Of a stretch of DNA of 46,924 bases, positions 20,585 to 33,404 are shown piece by piece (within the stretch, counting starts at the first letter, position 1; each line of letters begins with the position of its first letter). The DNA lies in NCBI GenBank assembly GCA_020650975.1, contig JAIPMN010007268.1:1-46924 (forward strand), written 5' to 3'. Origin of the DNA: Apostichopus californicus. Its lineage: Eukaryota > Echinodermata > Holothuroidea > Aspidochirotida > Stichopodidae. The position numbers were made by a program, and so were the translations under genes. The notes under the pieces were generated by a model. It did not search any database, was not told where the DNA came from, and worked only from the letters and a program-made list of their open reading frames with translations.

Positions 20585-20778
20585 CTGGGCCCATTCTGAT
20601 GACTCATCTAGACCTCCTCCTCCTCCTCCTCCTCCTCCTCCTCCTCCTCCTCCACTGTTGTCTTCTGTAAACCCATTACTGTCCTTACAGTCGGTTCCCA
20701 TGTTCCTCTCTTCGGCCTTTAGAGGGCGCTCCTGCATATTAGCAACACGGGACCTCTGATTTGAGCCTCTTACCAGAC
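20585..20778 (-). CDS. ANKS1: ANKS1-like exon 3: linker with poly-Gly tract
   Basis: This 194-nt exon is flanked by acceptor CTGTTATCACAG and donor CCCAG|GTAATAATAA. It continues in phase 1 from either candidate first exon and ends in phase 0, reading LVRGSNQRSRVAN, MQERPLKAEERNMGTDC, then 14 glycines, then LDESSEWAQ. The glycines are encoded by a pure (GGA)13 run plus GGT (minus strand; 20612-20653), a hypermutable coding microsatellite at about residues 68-81. An internal ATG (MQERPL) could start a shorter protein if no upstream exon is used. The donor's intronic bases come from the (TTA)n tail of a retroelement inserted antisense next to the exon. Confidence 0.75.
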
Positions 20779-20794
20779 CTGTGATAACAGATAG

Positions 20795-21280
20795 AAGAAA
20801 TTAAAGCAATTAGCATACATGTATACAGTATATGTTTGGAAATTCTCACAGACTTGAATGTTTGTGCAATGTACAACAATTTCAATAATAGAAAGGAAAC
20901 AAAAGCAATTTGCATATATATATATTTACATATACTGGAGCACAAACTGTAATGTTTTTTCAATGTATATGAAAGAAAACATAAATGCAATTAGCATGTA
21001 TGTCTAAGTTACATATACTTGAGTACAAATGTAATGTTTGTTCAATGTATCTATTATCATAAAAGAAAGGTACAGTAACATAAATGCAAGTAGCATGTCT
21101 TTACAAATACTTGAGTACCAACTGTAATGTTTGTTCAATGTATAACAATTATAATAAAATAAAGGAAACATAAATGCAATTAGCATAGATCTTTAGTACA
21201 TACTGTATATACTTTAATACAATACTTAATATATTAATGTTTGTTCCATATAACAATTATGAGTGCTATTTTCCTTTAAA
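20795..21280. repeat. Degenerate ~100-bp tandem repeat
   Basis: About four diverged units share AAATGCAATTAGCAT, ACTTGAGTACAAxxTGTAATG and TTGTTCAATGTAT. It lies at the 5' side of the poly-Gly exon, within intron 2. Confidence 0.75.
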
Positions 21281-21866
21281 CCTGTATACTGAGGCAACAC
21301 GGATATAACCTATAGGTACTGCACATCACTACAGTACCTACTAAACTGCAGACAATAATGATGTTTAAGGTGGAAATAAAATGAAACTGAAAGAGTCAAT
21401 GTTTATAGAGTAACTGAAAGTTACAGTGCTTAACTATTCATGTACAAATATACAGTACTGTACTGTAGTAGGTCAGTATCCAATGCCTCTAATGGTAAAG
21501 GACTGCATCAACATGTGTACACAGTATTACAGTGTAACTTGCATGATACCTGAAAGGTGCACACTTTACTTTAAGAGCAAAGGGTAAGCGATACATCCAA
21601 ATGGTTGATTCGATTAAAACTTAGAAGGTAAATCATGGCTGTTTGTTATCGATCTGGTAAACACTGTGTCAGACTCTAAAATCATCAATTCCTTGAAGAA
21701 TTAATCAAAACTGTTTTTTATACAGTAGTTTCTCACTCAGGGCTATCAGATTGAAATAGGCTTTAAAGGGAGACAATGAAAAAGAAGATTTTAATAAAGA
21801 AATGAGACATTCTTTGGAAGAAAAAATATTTTATTTTTAAAGTAGGAAGACTTGTGTTGCTAAAAG

Positions 21867-22239
21867 CAGGGGTGGGCAACCTACGGCCTGCGGGCCACAT
21901 GCGGCCCACCGGTGTTATCTTTGCGGCCCGTGAGATGTCTCAAGAAAAAGTAAAAAAATCAATCTATTTTACATCATCACAAAACATGAGCTAGCTGCTT
22001 AGAATTTATCGGCACTAATTAGCTGTCAGGTAGGCCTATTATCCCCATTAATTATCAACTGTACTGTATTCACATTATGTTTTAGTAAATACAGATTAAG
22101 TACACACACGTATTGCTTGAAAGTCCTCAGATTCAAAGGTTTGAAATCAACACTGCTCATGCTGTTGGTTAGGTGCGGCCCAGTCAATTTTTAACCGCTT
22201 ATATCTGGCCCATTCATTCATAAAGGTTGCTCACCCCTA
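21867..22239. mobile_element. hAT-like MITE (CAGGGGTGGGCAACC termini)
   Basis: The left end is CAGGGGTGGGCAACCTACGG and the right end reads GGTTGCTCACCCCT. CGGCCC-rich subterminal motifs occur at both ends. Flanks TGCTAAAA and TGCTAAAG form an imperfect 8-bp target duplication. The CAGGGGTGGGCAA terminus is classic for non-autonomous hAT elements. Confidence 0.75.
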
Positions 22240-23709
22240 TGCTAAAGACTTATGTCCATTACGTGTTAAATACTGTAAAGCATAACATGATATTGCATGG
22301 TGTATCACATACATAAACGCTACACAAACCTGCGCAAGTATGCTACAAAAAATACACACTTACAACTGCAGACAAAAATAACAGAATGTTAACTGCATAT
22401 TTGAAATATTTTGCAGGAAAAATCATTAACATTAAACCACTAGGCAGATTGTAAAATACATACATTTTACTGTGTGCAAGGTTCCTACAATCCCAATATA
22501 TACAACTTTAAAACTTGTCCTCCAGACATCTCACTCCCTTGATTAAACTGAAAATGTATATTTGACATTCTACAAATGTAAAAATATTCAAAGATAAAGT
22601 TTCAATTTGATAAACTAATTTTCCAGACCTTCTGATCTAACACCTGGTGTTCACATCAGCAGCAACCATAGCCTTGATAGTCACACAGGCATGTCTCAAG
22701 TACATATGTTGAGTTGTTTAACATCAAAATCATTTCCAAATCAAAATAATCTTTCCAAAGGTAATGTTTTTCTTATTCTACATCACACACTGGGTGTGCA
22801 ACAAATCATATCCACTTAAGAAAACACAAACCACCGTGCTGTTAGACACAACGATCCGGTTATGGTTGCTATTTCAAATAAGTTTCCAGTCCGAACGGTT
22901 CTCTTACGTTGCGGTAATTTAAATGCTCTGTACGAACTACTCTTCTAATGTTTAACCTTCTAGTCCAGACAGGCTCAATTTAACTGGATGTTTTAATTCT
23001 CAAGAGCCTCTGACCATTTCAACCCTGATCAATCAGCTAGTTTTTCAGCTATATCACTGCTGTTTATAATATTGCACTTTCTTCAATGTCTGAACTTCAA
23101 GTCTTCAATACAAATACAACACAGGGTCTGTATAAATATGTAATTCATAATTTCACTTTGCATGACTACATCAATGTAATTGTCTATATGCATGCAGCTA
23201 ATTATTAATGGAATATGTTTCCAAGGTAGCTTTTAAGGGTGGGGGTGGGGTGGGGTGGGGGTGGGGGGAGTGTTTTCTCTTACTCTTGGAAACTGCCCTA
23301 ATTGTTGAGCCATAAAATGTTTTTATACATGATTTAACAAATCACAAGGAAATCAAAATCAAGAAGACAAGAGGTGTTTATAAATACACTTTATGATACT
23401 CCTCACTACTATAAATCATAATTAATAATAAATATTGATTAATAATCAATATTATATACAGGATCTAGATCCACTTCAGGGTACCTACTGCTTTACATAA
23501 GGTGATTAACTGCGACTAGAATATGTGATTTCATCCATCTATCGACAAATATATAAACATACTGGATTACTTTTAAAAATCACAAACGACAGGTCACGTT
23601 CAGCTTTTAATAATTCACCAATGCAGTACTTTAGTACACATTATAGTTAGCCGGCAGAATTATAAACAAACGACAGGACGGAACAGTCAAATCGCAAAAA
23701 AAAACTCAC
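22240..23709 (-). other. Intron 2 remainder
   Basis: Holds a G-rich low-complexity run (GGGGTGGGGT-type, 23237-23270) and an AT palindromic patch (23410-23460). No exon seen. Confidence 0.6.
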
Positions 23710-23755
23710 CCTCCTTGAAAAGATAATTTAGGTTTCTGAGATTCAAGTAGGACAT
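23710..23755 (-). CDS. Candidate alternative first coding exon B (short N-terminus)
   Basis: A minus-strand ATG with A at -3 (CAAAATGTC) opens a 15-codon frame, MSYLNLRNLNYLFKE, that ends in one base (G) at donor GAGG|GTGAGTTT. Its phase (1) matches the acceptor of the poly-Gly exon, giving ...LFKE-G-LVRGSN. With it the whole model translates to 617 residues. A four-copy 50-bp minisatellite lies ~60 bp upstream, in the presumed promoter or 5'UTR. Support is only ATG, donor and phase. Vertebrate ANKS1B is known to use several alternative promoters that yield short SAM-PTB isoforms. Confidence 0.45.
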
Positions 23756-23814
23756 TTTGATAAACAGCCTTTCCCTGGCAAAATGGACCTGTCACCCGGA
23801 AAATTGTTTACGAT

Positions 23815-24012
23815 ATTATAATGAGCCCGTAGCAAAAGTGTATATGAAGGCTGTCATCAAGCCTACGATAATGAGCCTGTAGCAACAGTGTATATGAAGG
23901 CTGTCATCAAGCCTACGATAATGAGCCTGTAGCAACAGTGTATATGAAGGTTGTCATCAAGCCTACGATAATGAGCCTGTAGCAACAGTGTATATGAAGG
24001 CTGTCATCAAGC
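23815..24012. repeat. 50-bp minisatellite, four copies, upstream of candidate first exon B
   Basis: Units begin ATGAGCC(C/T)GTAGCAAxAG at 23821, 23871, 23921 and 23971, with at most a few substitutions among copies. It sits ~60 bp 5' of the minus-strand ATG at 23755, so if that exon is real the array is in its promoter or 5'UTR. Confidence 0.93.
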
Positions 24013-27000
24013 AAAAGTAGAAAACCTTTGTATCTTCTGGTTCATAATTCTTCTTCGAAACTAACAGATGTCAGAAACTGTATGCATACTGTGGTTCCAC
24101 ATGACTGGCATTGCATGTTTATGAATTTACAGGGAATTTTAGAAGTATTAGCAAAAATTTATACAGTATGGTCTTTGAGGCTCAGTTAGGAAACAACATG
24201 GTATAGGCCAGAGCTACTGTACAGTAGGCTGTCTCTCAGTTATGTACCATTAAGCTGACTCCAGACACAACTGTGGAAGGAGAATATATGCATGACCACC
24301 ATGTACACATGTGTCAGCATGCCGCAATATAAGCAAACATACAGTATGAACACATCTAGTATTCCAGCATGGTCTCAAAAAATTAGCCAGTGAACCTTAA
24401 CAGTCTTCCAAGTGTTATACGATATCACTTCCACAAATTCAGATTTTGAGAATTTTAAAAATCTGAGTTGTAAATCTAGTAGATACTCCTTGCAGCGTAA
24501 AGCCAAAGCTATTATTATATGGCAAGCTTGTCATCCATGTGAAACCAAGTAGTATGCAATGTTAACTGTAGTAGCACACCACAGGAATAAAAAAAAATAC
24601 CACAACACTTGCTTGATGAAGTTTTGTATTATAAACAAATTCCAGATATAAACCAATCCCAGACAAAGGAAAAATTAACTGTCTCATTAACTGAAATGAT
24701 TATACGATCCCAAAGCAAAAACCAACAAGTGTCTATAAATTCAAACAGAGTTGCTAATCCCAACACAATACTTGAATGAACCGAACATACAGTAAATATT
24801 CCAATAGTTGTAGAAATCGGTCACTGCAATTTCAAACACAGGTGATATCTTGGGAACACTACATACAGGCTGTATCCATTACAAAGGACTACCATTCCTT
24901 GGAATCACTGAACCATACAAAATATTCACCACAGTGCTTATTCAAGTTTATAATTTAACAGGGGCCAACGGGGTGCACAGTATTCGTTGATGTTATATTG
25001 AACACACTACTCCAGCTATGATTTCATAATTAACTGCATAACTTTCTTTGGATATACTTCAATTAATATGACACATGTGAGGTGTGACGTATGCATCGTT
25101 AACAGCAATTATCACAATGTACTAAATGGCCAATCAGATAAAACTGTTAATTGTACATGAATTTAACATGACAGGGTTTAATGAAATGTTTTGGTTAGGT
25201 CAGAAAATAAACAAGACTAAATGGAAACTGACACCATAATAATGCAGATCATAGATTGTATAGAAAGTAGGTTCTAAAGTCTGTCTTACCCACCAATGCC
25301 AACACTGACCCAACCTTCCCCCCTCCCCCCACCCGTCTCCCCATTTTTTCCGTCAGTTAATGCCCAAGTACACTCCATAAAGCATCACATTTACTTAAAC
25401 ACAGGGAAACGCATTCAAGAAACCTCAAAGTATCGAAGACATGAATAAATCAAATTTGTCTTCATAATTGGAAAACATGCGTCTAGCTCTTGCGCGAGAG
25501 CTGGCTACATTATGTCAAATTATTGACATGTATGCAATCAGCATATTAAAGGACTGTAGTTTTGTAAAAACAAACTTCAATATTACTGTTATGTACACAA
25601 AATTTGAACACTACTCTCTTCCCCTGTTTATTTATAAAAACAGAATGTGATATACAATGTCACCCCTTGATACAAATTAACAAGATTTATCCTTGAACAG
25701 ACCTAGATTACAGGATATATAGCAGTGAGTTCAAGGGATTTACTGTACAGTTCCAAAATATGCTATGAAGTCACAAATAATGGTCACTACTCTCTGATAA
25801 CGATCAAGATGCTTGCAAGCAAACTTTACCCTCTAAGAAATTAGATTGGATAATTTAACACATTTCAATGTCTAAAAATTTGTATGATGTGAAAAGCCAG
25901 TATCTCAAGGCCTGGTACTTTAAAGTACTTTAAAACTGCTTCTAATATTGAGAGCTTTCATACTGATAATCTTCAAGCCCCGCCCCCCCCACCCCCACAC
26001 CCTTCCCTGTAGTCCTGTACAGCTGTCCCTTTTCAGCGAGGCTCCTAAAACTGAATCCTGAGTCATATGCAGACAATGTTTAATATACTGATGTAGCTGC
26101 TTAACAGTTGCCATGAATTACTGTATTGTACCAACGTAAATGATAAACAGGAACCACTGTCTCGGCACTAATTAACAGCTTCGTTAATTCATTATTCTCG
26201 TTCCAGATGACTCCTAAAAGGCAACATGGTGGTCTATTTGTGAACCAGAAGTAACCCCTGATTGAAACAGGAAAACGTTTCTTATCGTAGTGTACTTGTA
26301 TCAACATCATCGACAAAACAAAGTTAATGGGTTTTAAATATATTCAAGTGATGGCAGCAACAGCTACAAAGGAAGTAATTAGAGCAGATTGGTTCGATGG
26401 AGGTTTGGTCACCTAATTGAAAGTGACAGTACTCAAAACAGAAGGTACTGTACTGTACTACTATATGACTGAATGAGAAATATATATCTTAACAAGCTGA
26501 AGTAAGAAATATGGAATCCACCATATACGTAAGCTATATGAGAAATATGGAATCTATCTTATGTAAGCTATACAGTATGGAATCCATCTTATATGTAAGC
26601 TATATGAGAAATATGGAATCTATTTTATGTAAGCTATACAGTATGGAATCCATCTTATATGTAAGCTTTATGAGAAATATGGAATCTATCTTATGTAAGC
26701 TATACAGTATGGAATCCATCTTATATGTAAGCTTTATGAGAAATATGGAATCTATCTTATATGTAAACTAAGAAATATGGAATCCATCTTATATGCAATA
26801 AGACACGTACAGAACACTATCTATGAAGAGCAATCCTCTACTGTATACCAACCATCAACTACTGTACTCCATAATTTAACTGCTGTACATATAAATAATG
26901 CAACAAATCCAAAGACTAAATTAACTTTGAAGCTTTAAATGTCAAAACACAGACAGTAGTACCTGTAGGCAGATATTGACATGTGACAGATATCTAGGCA

Positions 27001-28210
27001 CTACTTAGCTACAATTCATGCATCCCTGGAATCTTGCTTAAAAGCCACAAAATCTGTAAGGAAAATGACAGTTAATAATTTACACTGTACCATAATTTAC
27101 TACTGTGTAGTTGTTCAAGGATGAGCCTGGGGTAAAACAAAATCACGGAAATTTGCAAATATTCCGGTATAGGCTCCAGTTTGCGTATGCTACAGTGTGT
27201 TAGGATAACAGTTTCTGTGCCCGAGGTAGAAAAGAAATCACAGTTACGCGAATTTGCGTAAAAAGCTCATGCCTGAGTTGTTGGATGTATTAATTTGTAC
27301 TGGCACCCTTCCCCCAGTAAAGCATTTATCTATATATTTGCAGAGAAGAGTTGAATGTATTCTGTATAAATTAGGATCTGGTATATTTAAATACAATCAA
27401 GAAACCAGCCCAAGCAGTGTGGTGCAGTTCAGTAATCAAATACTATAGATAGACAGGTTCAGTTGTACAGCTACTGTAGCTTGAAATGGCGACCTGTCTA
27501 ACACTGTAACACACAACCTGGCAAACGAAACTGTCAAATGAAAAACGAGTTCACCTACGTAATGACATAAAGTGGAATCTCATGTGAATGACAACTTTAA
27601 ATACGATTCTGGGTTAACATATGCAGTACTTGCAGACTACTATACTAATATGCCTCCTCCCTTACCATGTATATTACATGTACGGAGATATATGTCACCT
27701 ACAGCAGCAGAGCACACTCAGCTGAGATTAATTACAAGCAAATTACCTCATATTCAGTCCAATTTTAGGATTGCAACCTGCTCCTGATAATGTATATGAG
27801 GCGGGAGCAGAGGAACCATGGAAACAATACGCCAGGGGCTTATTAATCTCAAATTTTGGGCTTTAATTTTGTTTTTAAATTTGCATTTCTTTATTCACAT
27901 CTTGTCTGCAAATTTAAGCAAACCTTACACTGTATTGTTTTACTACAAGCCAAGACACCAACCTGGAATTTTATTACCAAAAGAAGGTTGATGAGCTTAA
28001 GAAGGTAAATAAATTGTCAGCATTTCATCAAATGACAATTTTGCACGGGAGTGCTTTCGAATAATGCATAAATATTGCAAAATTTCAGAAACTGTCAACT
28101 TTAGTAGCATCGTTTGAAAAACGATTATCTAAATAATTTCCAATTGTTTTAGGATCCAATTCTGATGAAAACCTTGAAAATAAACATTTACCAAAATTTA
28201 CTAATAAACT
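24013..28210. other. Long intron or upstream region, part 1
   Basis: No exon, RNA gene or recognised transposon apart from the 66-bp minisatellite listed separately. C-runs occur at 25318-25340 and 25978-26001. Short ORFs lack homology. Confidence 0.5.
26509..26800. repeat. 66-bp minisatellite (two related subunits), ~4 copies
   Basis: Higher-order unit of 66 bp built from ATGGAATCCATCTTATATGTAAGC and a shorter ATGGAATCTATCTTATGTAAGC-like half. Copies are at 26581, 26647 and 26713. The 86-codon plus-strand frame is a by-product of the multiple-of-three period. Confidence 0.92.
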
Positions 28211-28214
28211 GCCA

Positions 28215-28500
28215 GTTCTGTTTGATCTGTTATTCCTGCTCAGACTAATTATTTCATCTCTTATTATTGCTCAGACCAATAGTTTGACCTACTATTTATG
28301 CTCAGACCAAGAGTTTGACCAATTATTTGTGCTTAAACCAATAATTTGACCTGTTATTAGTGCACAGACAATTATTTTTATATTATTTGTGCTTTAATGA
28401 AAATCATTTTTAAATGTTATTCGTGCTCAGACAACTAGTTTGATCTGTTATTTGTAATCAGACAAATTAGTTTGATGTGTAATATTCAAGCTCAAGCAGA
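28215..28500. repeat. Degenerate ~34-bp tandem repeat
   Basis: About eight diverged units of GACCTGTTATTxGTGCTCAG, ACCAATAGTTT type. Confidence 0.75.
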
Positions 28501-30210
28501 CACATGTGAATATTGTTGATTTATGATAAATGCCTTGTTAGTTAGGTTTGAGTATCAGTACCAGGGATGTGCCCACGCTGGGCGGCACTGGGCGGCCCGC
28601 CCTGCACTAAAAATACCCACCAGCACTGTCTTAAAAATCGTGAATCCCGCCCAGCACTATTTTCATCTAAGATCCCGACATTCCTTACAATATATTCACC
28701 ATAATTGGGCCTAGCCTATAGATGCCAAAATCATACAGACTAATAATGCATCAGTTACGCATGCGAGAAACATTACTTAAGGCTCTCAATTGGTCCCTTT
28801 GTAAAATCTCTTTGAAACAAACTAATAACTTTTACCAGGTACTGTATGTAATATATTTCACTAAAAAAAAAAACTGTAAATGTATGTGCTTAAAAAGCTA
28901 CACAAGTGCCAGCATTTGGCATCTGAGCACCTTCAAAAATCGAAGGGGAGAGGGACACCCACTCCCCATTAGACCCCTCCCCCAGGACGGCGATCAGTAT
29001 ACCCGGCACTCAGGAAATCCTGGGCACAACCTTGAGTAAATACACCTTAACACTGAAGAAAAGTGTGATACTGAACATACTGACTGTATATTATCAAAGT
29101 TATTATTATACTGTTGCCCAATGAGAACAACAGTAAGTAACCTTTCAGCAGGACTTATTTTAATATCCCTAAGGGGTTGCTCTGCAGAGGAAAATAAGAA
29201 TATTATCCCTTTTTCTTCCTTTTCCTGGACAGGTATTTGAGATTCAAGAGGCTGCATATGTTAATATCTTCAATAGGATATGATTTGCAGGCACGAGGAA
29301 GAGAGCACTTCCATTTCAAGTCCCTGCCGGTCATATTACAAATACTTTCTTTGTAAAATGAGAACCCAGAAAATCCTTTGCTTAGTTGCAGGCTTGCAAT
29401 GAAAGAGCAAAGAATGGTGAGAACTTACTTTAACTTGTGATTATGGTTGAGAAAGATTACTTCTGAATACCTCAACACATAATAAACACCTTTAATATAT
29501 TAAACCTAGCATTGGACATATACATGTACCACACAGGCTGCTGCGGGGACCAAAATTTCAATTAAAATTTTCAGTTAAATTTTGGAAATGTCTGGCAATA
29601 TGACAGTTTCAATCTTTTTTGAAATGAGACATGAACCTTGAGACCGCACACTTTCACTATCAAGTTACAAGTTATTTTCAGCAATACTTTTAAGCTCATA
29701 TGTTATCATGGGATTAAACATCTTCTAGCATTCAGCAACATGATAGGTACACGCAACATTATGACATTGTTCAAACACTTTTACTGTACGATGTGCTCTT
29801 ATGTTTTTACTACACCAGAATCTTAATACACTGCTTTCAATATTTTGGGGACAAATTTAATAAACATTAAAATTGTGCTACATTTTCAGGCCATAGTTTA
29901 AGGACTGCTTGCTTGCTCAAACAATATTTTAGCTTTGAAGTGAGAAACGTTTCTCAAAGTGGTGAAAGGTATCATCCAAACCCATCTCATCCCATTACGA
30001 TATCAATTAGTTTTATAACTATATACAGTGTAACTAAGTATTAACATTAGGTACAAGTTTGTTACCTCACATATTAAACTTCTGTCTAACACTGCATTGA
30101 GAAAATCTAGCGATTTAAAAACTGACAGATTTATCAAGCAAACTGGAAAACATCCCAGAATGAAACTATTCAAGATAATAATATGAGAGAGATGAACACT
30201 ACTACCAAGT
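28501..30210. other. Long intron or upstream region, part 2
   Basis: Contains a CAGGGATGTGCCCACG terminus at 28562 that resembles one end of a hAT-like MITE, without a matching second end. Otherwise nothing recognised. Confidence 0.45.
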
Positions 30211-30211
30211 G

Positions 30212-30640
30212 AAATATAGTTATTGTGTGGGGACAGTTGATGTGTGGGGACAGATAGTTGATGTGCCGGGACAAATGGTTATTGTGTGGGGACAGTTGAT
30301 GCGTGGGGCCAGATAGTTGTTGTGGGGACAGAGTTGATGTGTAGGGACAGATAGTTGATGTGTGGGGACATATAGTTATTGTGTGGGGACAGTTGTTGTG
30401 TGGGGACAGATAGTTGTCGTGTGGGGACAAATAGTTGTTGCGTGGGGACAGATAGTTGTCGTGTTGAGACAGATAGTCGTTGCGTGGGGACAGATAGTGG
30501 TTGCGTGGGGACAGATAGTTGTCGTGTGGGGACAGATAGTTGTCGTGTGGGGACAGACAGTTGTCGTGTGAGGACAGATAGTTGTCGTGTGGGGACAGAT
30601 AGTCGTTGCGTGGGGACAGATAGTTGTTGTGTGCCAGGGA
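30212..30640. repeat. 21-bp G-rich minisatellite, ~20 copies
   Basis: Unit GTGTGGGGACAGATAGTTGTC and variants; the left part is less regular. Each unit has a GGGG run. The open frames (VGTDSCR or VVWGQI heptads) arise from the 21-nt period. Confidence 0.92.
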
Positions 30641-30817
30641 AAACTAGGGAGGAGAGGAGTGATGAAGCATAGTCTGTAAAGGAACTTAAGTCTGCAAGGT
30701 GGAGTTCAGTCTGTTGAAGAGAAGATTAAAAGTCATCAGTATTCTCCTAAATATGCTATCTGAAACTAAACATTTTTGCTCTTTTGACTGCGACCATCGA
30801 AGCATTTTCATTTTACT

Positions 30818-30990
30818 GAGACATCGAAACAACAGATTGAACCATCCTCTACGTCTGGAAATAATATGGAGGATCTGAGACATTTAAACGTTGGATTTTA
30901 AAACAGTCATCTAGGCCTGGATCTGAGACATTTAAACATTGAATTAAACCGTCCTCTAGGCCTGGATCTGAGACATAGAAACAACGGATT
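30818..30990. repeat. ~55-bp degenerate tandem repeat
   Basis: Three to four units share GGATCTGAGACATTTAAACx, TTGAxT and CCTCTAGGCCT. Confidence 0.75.
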
Positions 30991-31562
30991 GACCTTTAAA
31001 TTGTAAATTTGGAAACCTCAGGTCGTCAGATGATATGCTACATGTTGTAATCTGTGATATCATTTTGATTAACAGAGCATACAGTATGTAAATAATTCAG
31101 CACAGATGGTAAAGTTATTGTCTAAAATAATCAACCTACCATCTTGTCAATGACGGAATCTTACAACTGCTCTTTTGAGTTTGGTTGCAATTTTGTAGAT
31201 CTGTCTGAGCTAGTCGTCTCTTTACTAACACATAAACGGCTCAAGCTTAGCCTCCTACCAAGGCTACAAATGGATCCCTAAACAATCTAATACAGTAAAT
31301 CTAATAGAACTATTGTCTCCCACAAATGTAATGTATTATAAAGCTTTTTCGCATAAACAATGAATGTGTGTTTACAGGTTACCATAATACCCTTTCCCTG
31401 AAGGGTCATCACTATTGCCCCCAGATATGCTAGAAAGTCATATACTTATGGTCAGCCATGATCAAATGATTAAACAAGCATTTCACTGGCATTGTAAATG
31501 TAGCTATATCCACACTGATATCACAGGTACATTAGGTGACTGGTAATAATTTCATAACTTCT

Positions 31563-31830
31563 AGCAAGTTTAAAGTGTGTGAAGACTCGCGCAAAAAGAA
31601 ACATCTAATGCCGCTAATCTGACCTAGTTTCGAATGAGGTGTAACAGAAGTGTTAGACGCCACCATCGATCCCAGAAAATACACACACAGCTTGCTACCG
31701 TCGGTAATTAGACACTAGTGAACAGTCAATACATACAGCTACGGTCAATACCCACAAAACAGTGTAAATAGCAGCGATGGACATCTCAGGTCTAGATAAA
31801 AGATAACAAGATAGGAAAGTATGTTTAAAG
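31563..31830 (-). repeat. Dispersed repeat, copy 1 (partner at 37126-37370)
   Basis: About 245 bp is shared with 37126-37370, including AATCTGACCTAGTTTC, ACCATCGATCCCAGAAAATAC and GCTTGCTACCGTCGGTAATT. ACTTCTAGCAAGTTTAA occurs at both edges (31557 and 31831), either a target duplication or part of the repeat. A minus-strand frame ending CxDCxLVSNYRR is open in both copies. Confidence 0.8.
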
Positions 31831-32289
31831 ACTTCTAGCAAGTTTAAGCCTGAGAATATTTTGAGGCCATTACTGAATACCATTAACTGTACACGAACAC
31901 AATGCTATATACTGTACTGTACCAAACGTAATAAAAGATTGCAGCAACTTCACACAATGTGAAATGGAGTAATTAAGTATTGCAATACATATATGATACA
32001 CAGATACAGCAGTACAGTATATGAGTATACTGAAAAAAAAGCACACAAACTCACTGTAGGGTATTTATTCCGAGATAAAATCATCATCTTACCCAACATG
32101 AAAGAACAGTTCACAACTTTACAGACTTTGTTGAATTCCAGATCGCATTCCAAGGAATATATACTGAGATTAGTCAAACATTCTCACACATGTAGTGTAC
32201 ATATACAGTACTGTAGCTCATTACATGGAAAATCAGCTTTGCACTAAAGTCCCGCTTCGGTGAGTCGAGTATGTATTTGAAAATATTCC

Positions 32290-32455
32290 GATTCATGTAA
32301 TCTCTGCGTCCATGTGTAAACCTACTGTACCATGCAGCATTCAATTACGCAGTACTAAACCGATTCCAGTTACACTGTTATCTCTGCATCCGTGTGTAAA
32401 CCTTCCATGCACCATTCGATTACGCAGTACTAAACTGATTCTGGGTACTCTGTAG
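32290..32455. repeat. ~85-bp tandem duplication
   Basis: Two copies share ATCTCTGC(G/A)TCC, TGTGTAAACCT and ATTACGCAGTACTAAACxGAT. Confidence 0.85.
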
Positions 32456-33399
32456 TCTGTAATGTGTGTACAATACAGTAGTTGCCATACTGTACTGTCA
32501 ATCCCTACTGATTGTTCCCTCGGCGGGCTTCTTTCACTTTCCTTCTCTCTTCCTCACTGAAACATTATTTTTTAATGATGGTTTGGTGGGTGGGTTGTTA
32601 TTTAGAAAGTATGGCATTAGCATATGTACAGAATCTAGGGCAGTAAAACAATGGCCAGGAAGTTCAGTAGACAATGAAAGTAAACTATATTTAATTTGAT
32701 CTAAAAATAAACACTGCTAAGTAGTACATTTGTTAATTTTAAACCTCATGTGAACTTGAAATGCCAGATCAAGTAGGTCCAAACTAATTTTGAGTTTTCA
32801 GGTCTAAAGTGAAAGACATGTCATTTATATTTCCCACAGACAGTGGTGTCGCCAGGGAGGGAACGACAGGGAGTGCATGGGACACAATTTCCCCAAAACT
32901 GTTTGGTGCTATCCCTTGGTTCACCCCACCCCCCCCCCACCCCCACCCAATTGATATTTGCCATGTTCAAAAGAAAAAAAGAAAATACCTTAAGCAGGAA
33001 GGTACCTTACCTAGATTTTAACTTCCAACTGACTACACTATACAAGTTAAATCTACTGTACCTCGAAAATTCTGCTGAATATATTAAGTTCTGGAAATAA
33101 TGAAATCTGCACATAGCTTCAGGGGGCTTTGGCCCCTTCATCATCACCAAGGGTCTTACGGCCAGGCCACTGGACACCGAGTGGACCTTGCATTGCAGTT
33201 AGCACTACCGGTATTCTGTGTCGTGCCCCCCTCCCCCCACCAAAAATGTAACTCTCATTTTGCTGTATCTCCACCCAACTCCAACTGTCTGGCAACATCC
33301 CTGCTCATACAGCAATCTCTCCTTATTAATTATATTTTTGTACTATATTTTTCTGTCAAGTAAACATTGCCAATTATATATTCCAGGGCTTCAGATTAT
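32456..33399. other. Long intron or upstream region, part 3
   Basis: A C-rich run lies at 32927-32948 and another near 33230. CAGTGGTGTCGCCAGGG at 32843 looks like one transposon terminus without a partner. ORFs are low-complexity. Confidence 0.45.
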
Positions 33400-33404
33400 T
33401 ACTT

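Noticed and set aside
28562-28690. hAT-like element starting CAGGGATGTGCCC
   Set aside because: No matching inverted terminus or target duplication found; same for CAGTGGTGTCGCCAGG at 32843.
30170-30672. Heptad-repeat ORFs
   Set aside because: Explained by the 21-bp minisatellite.
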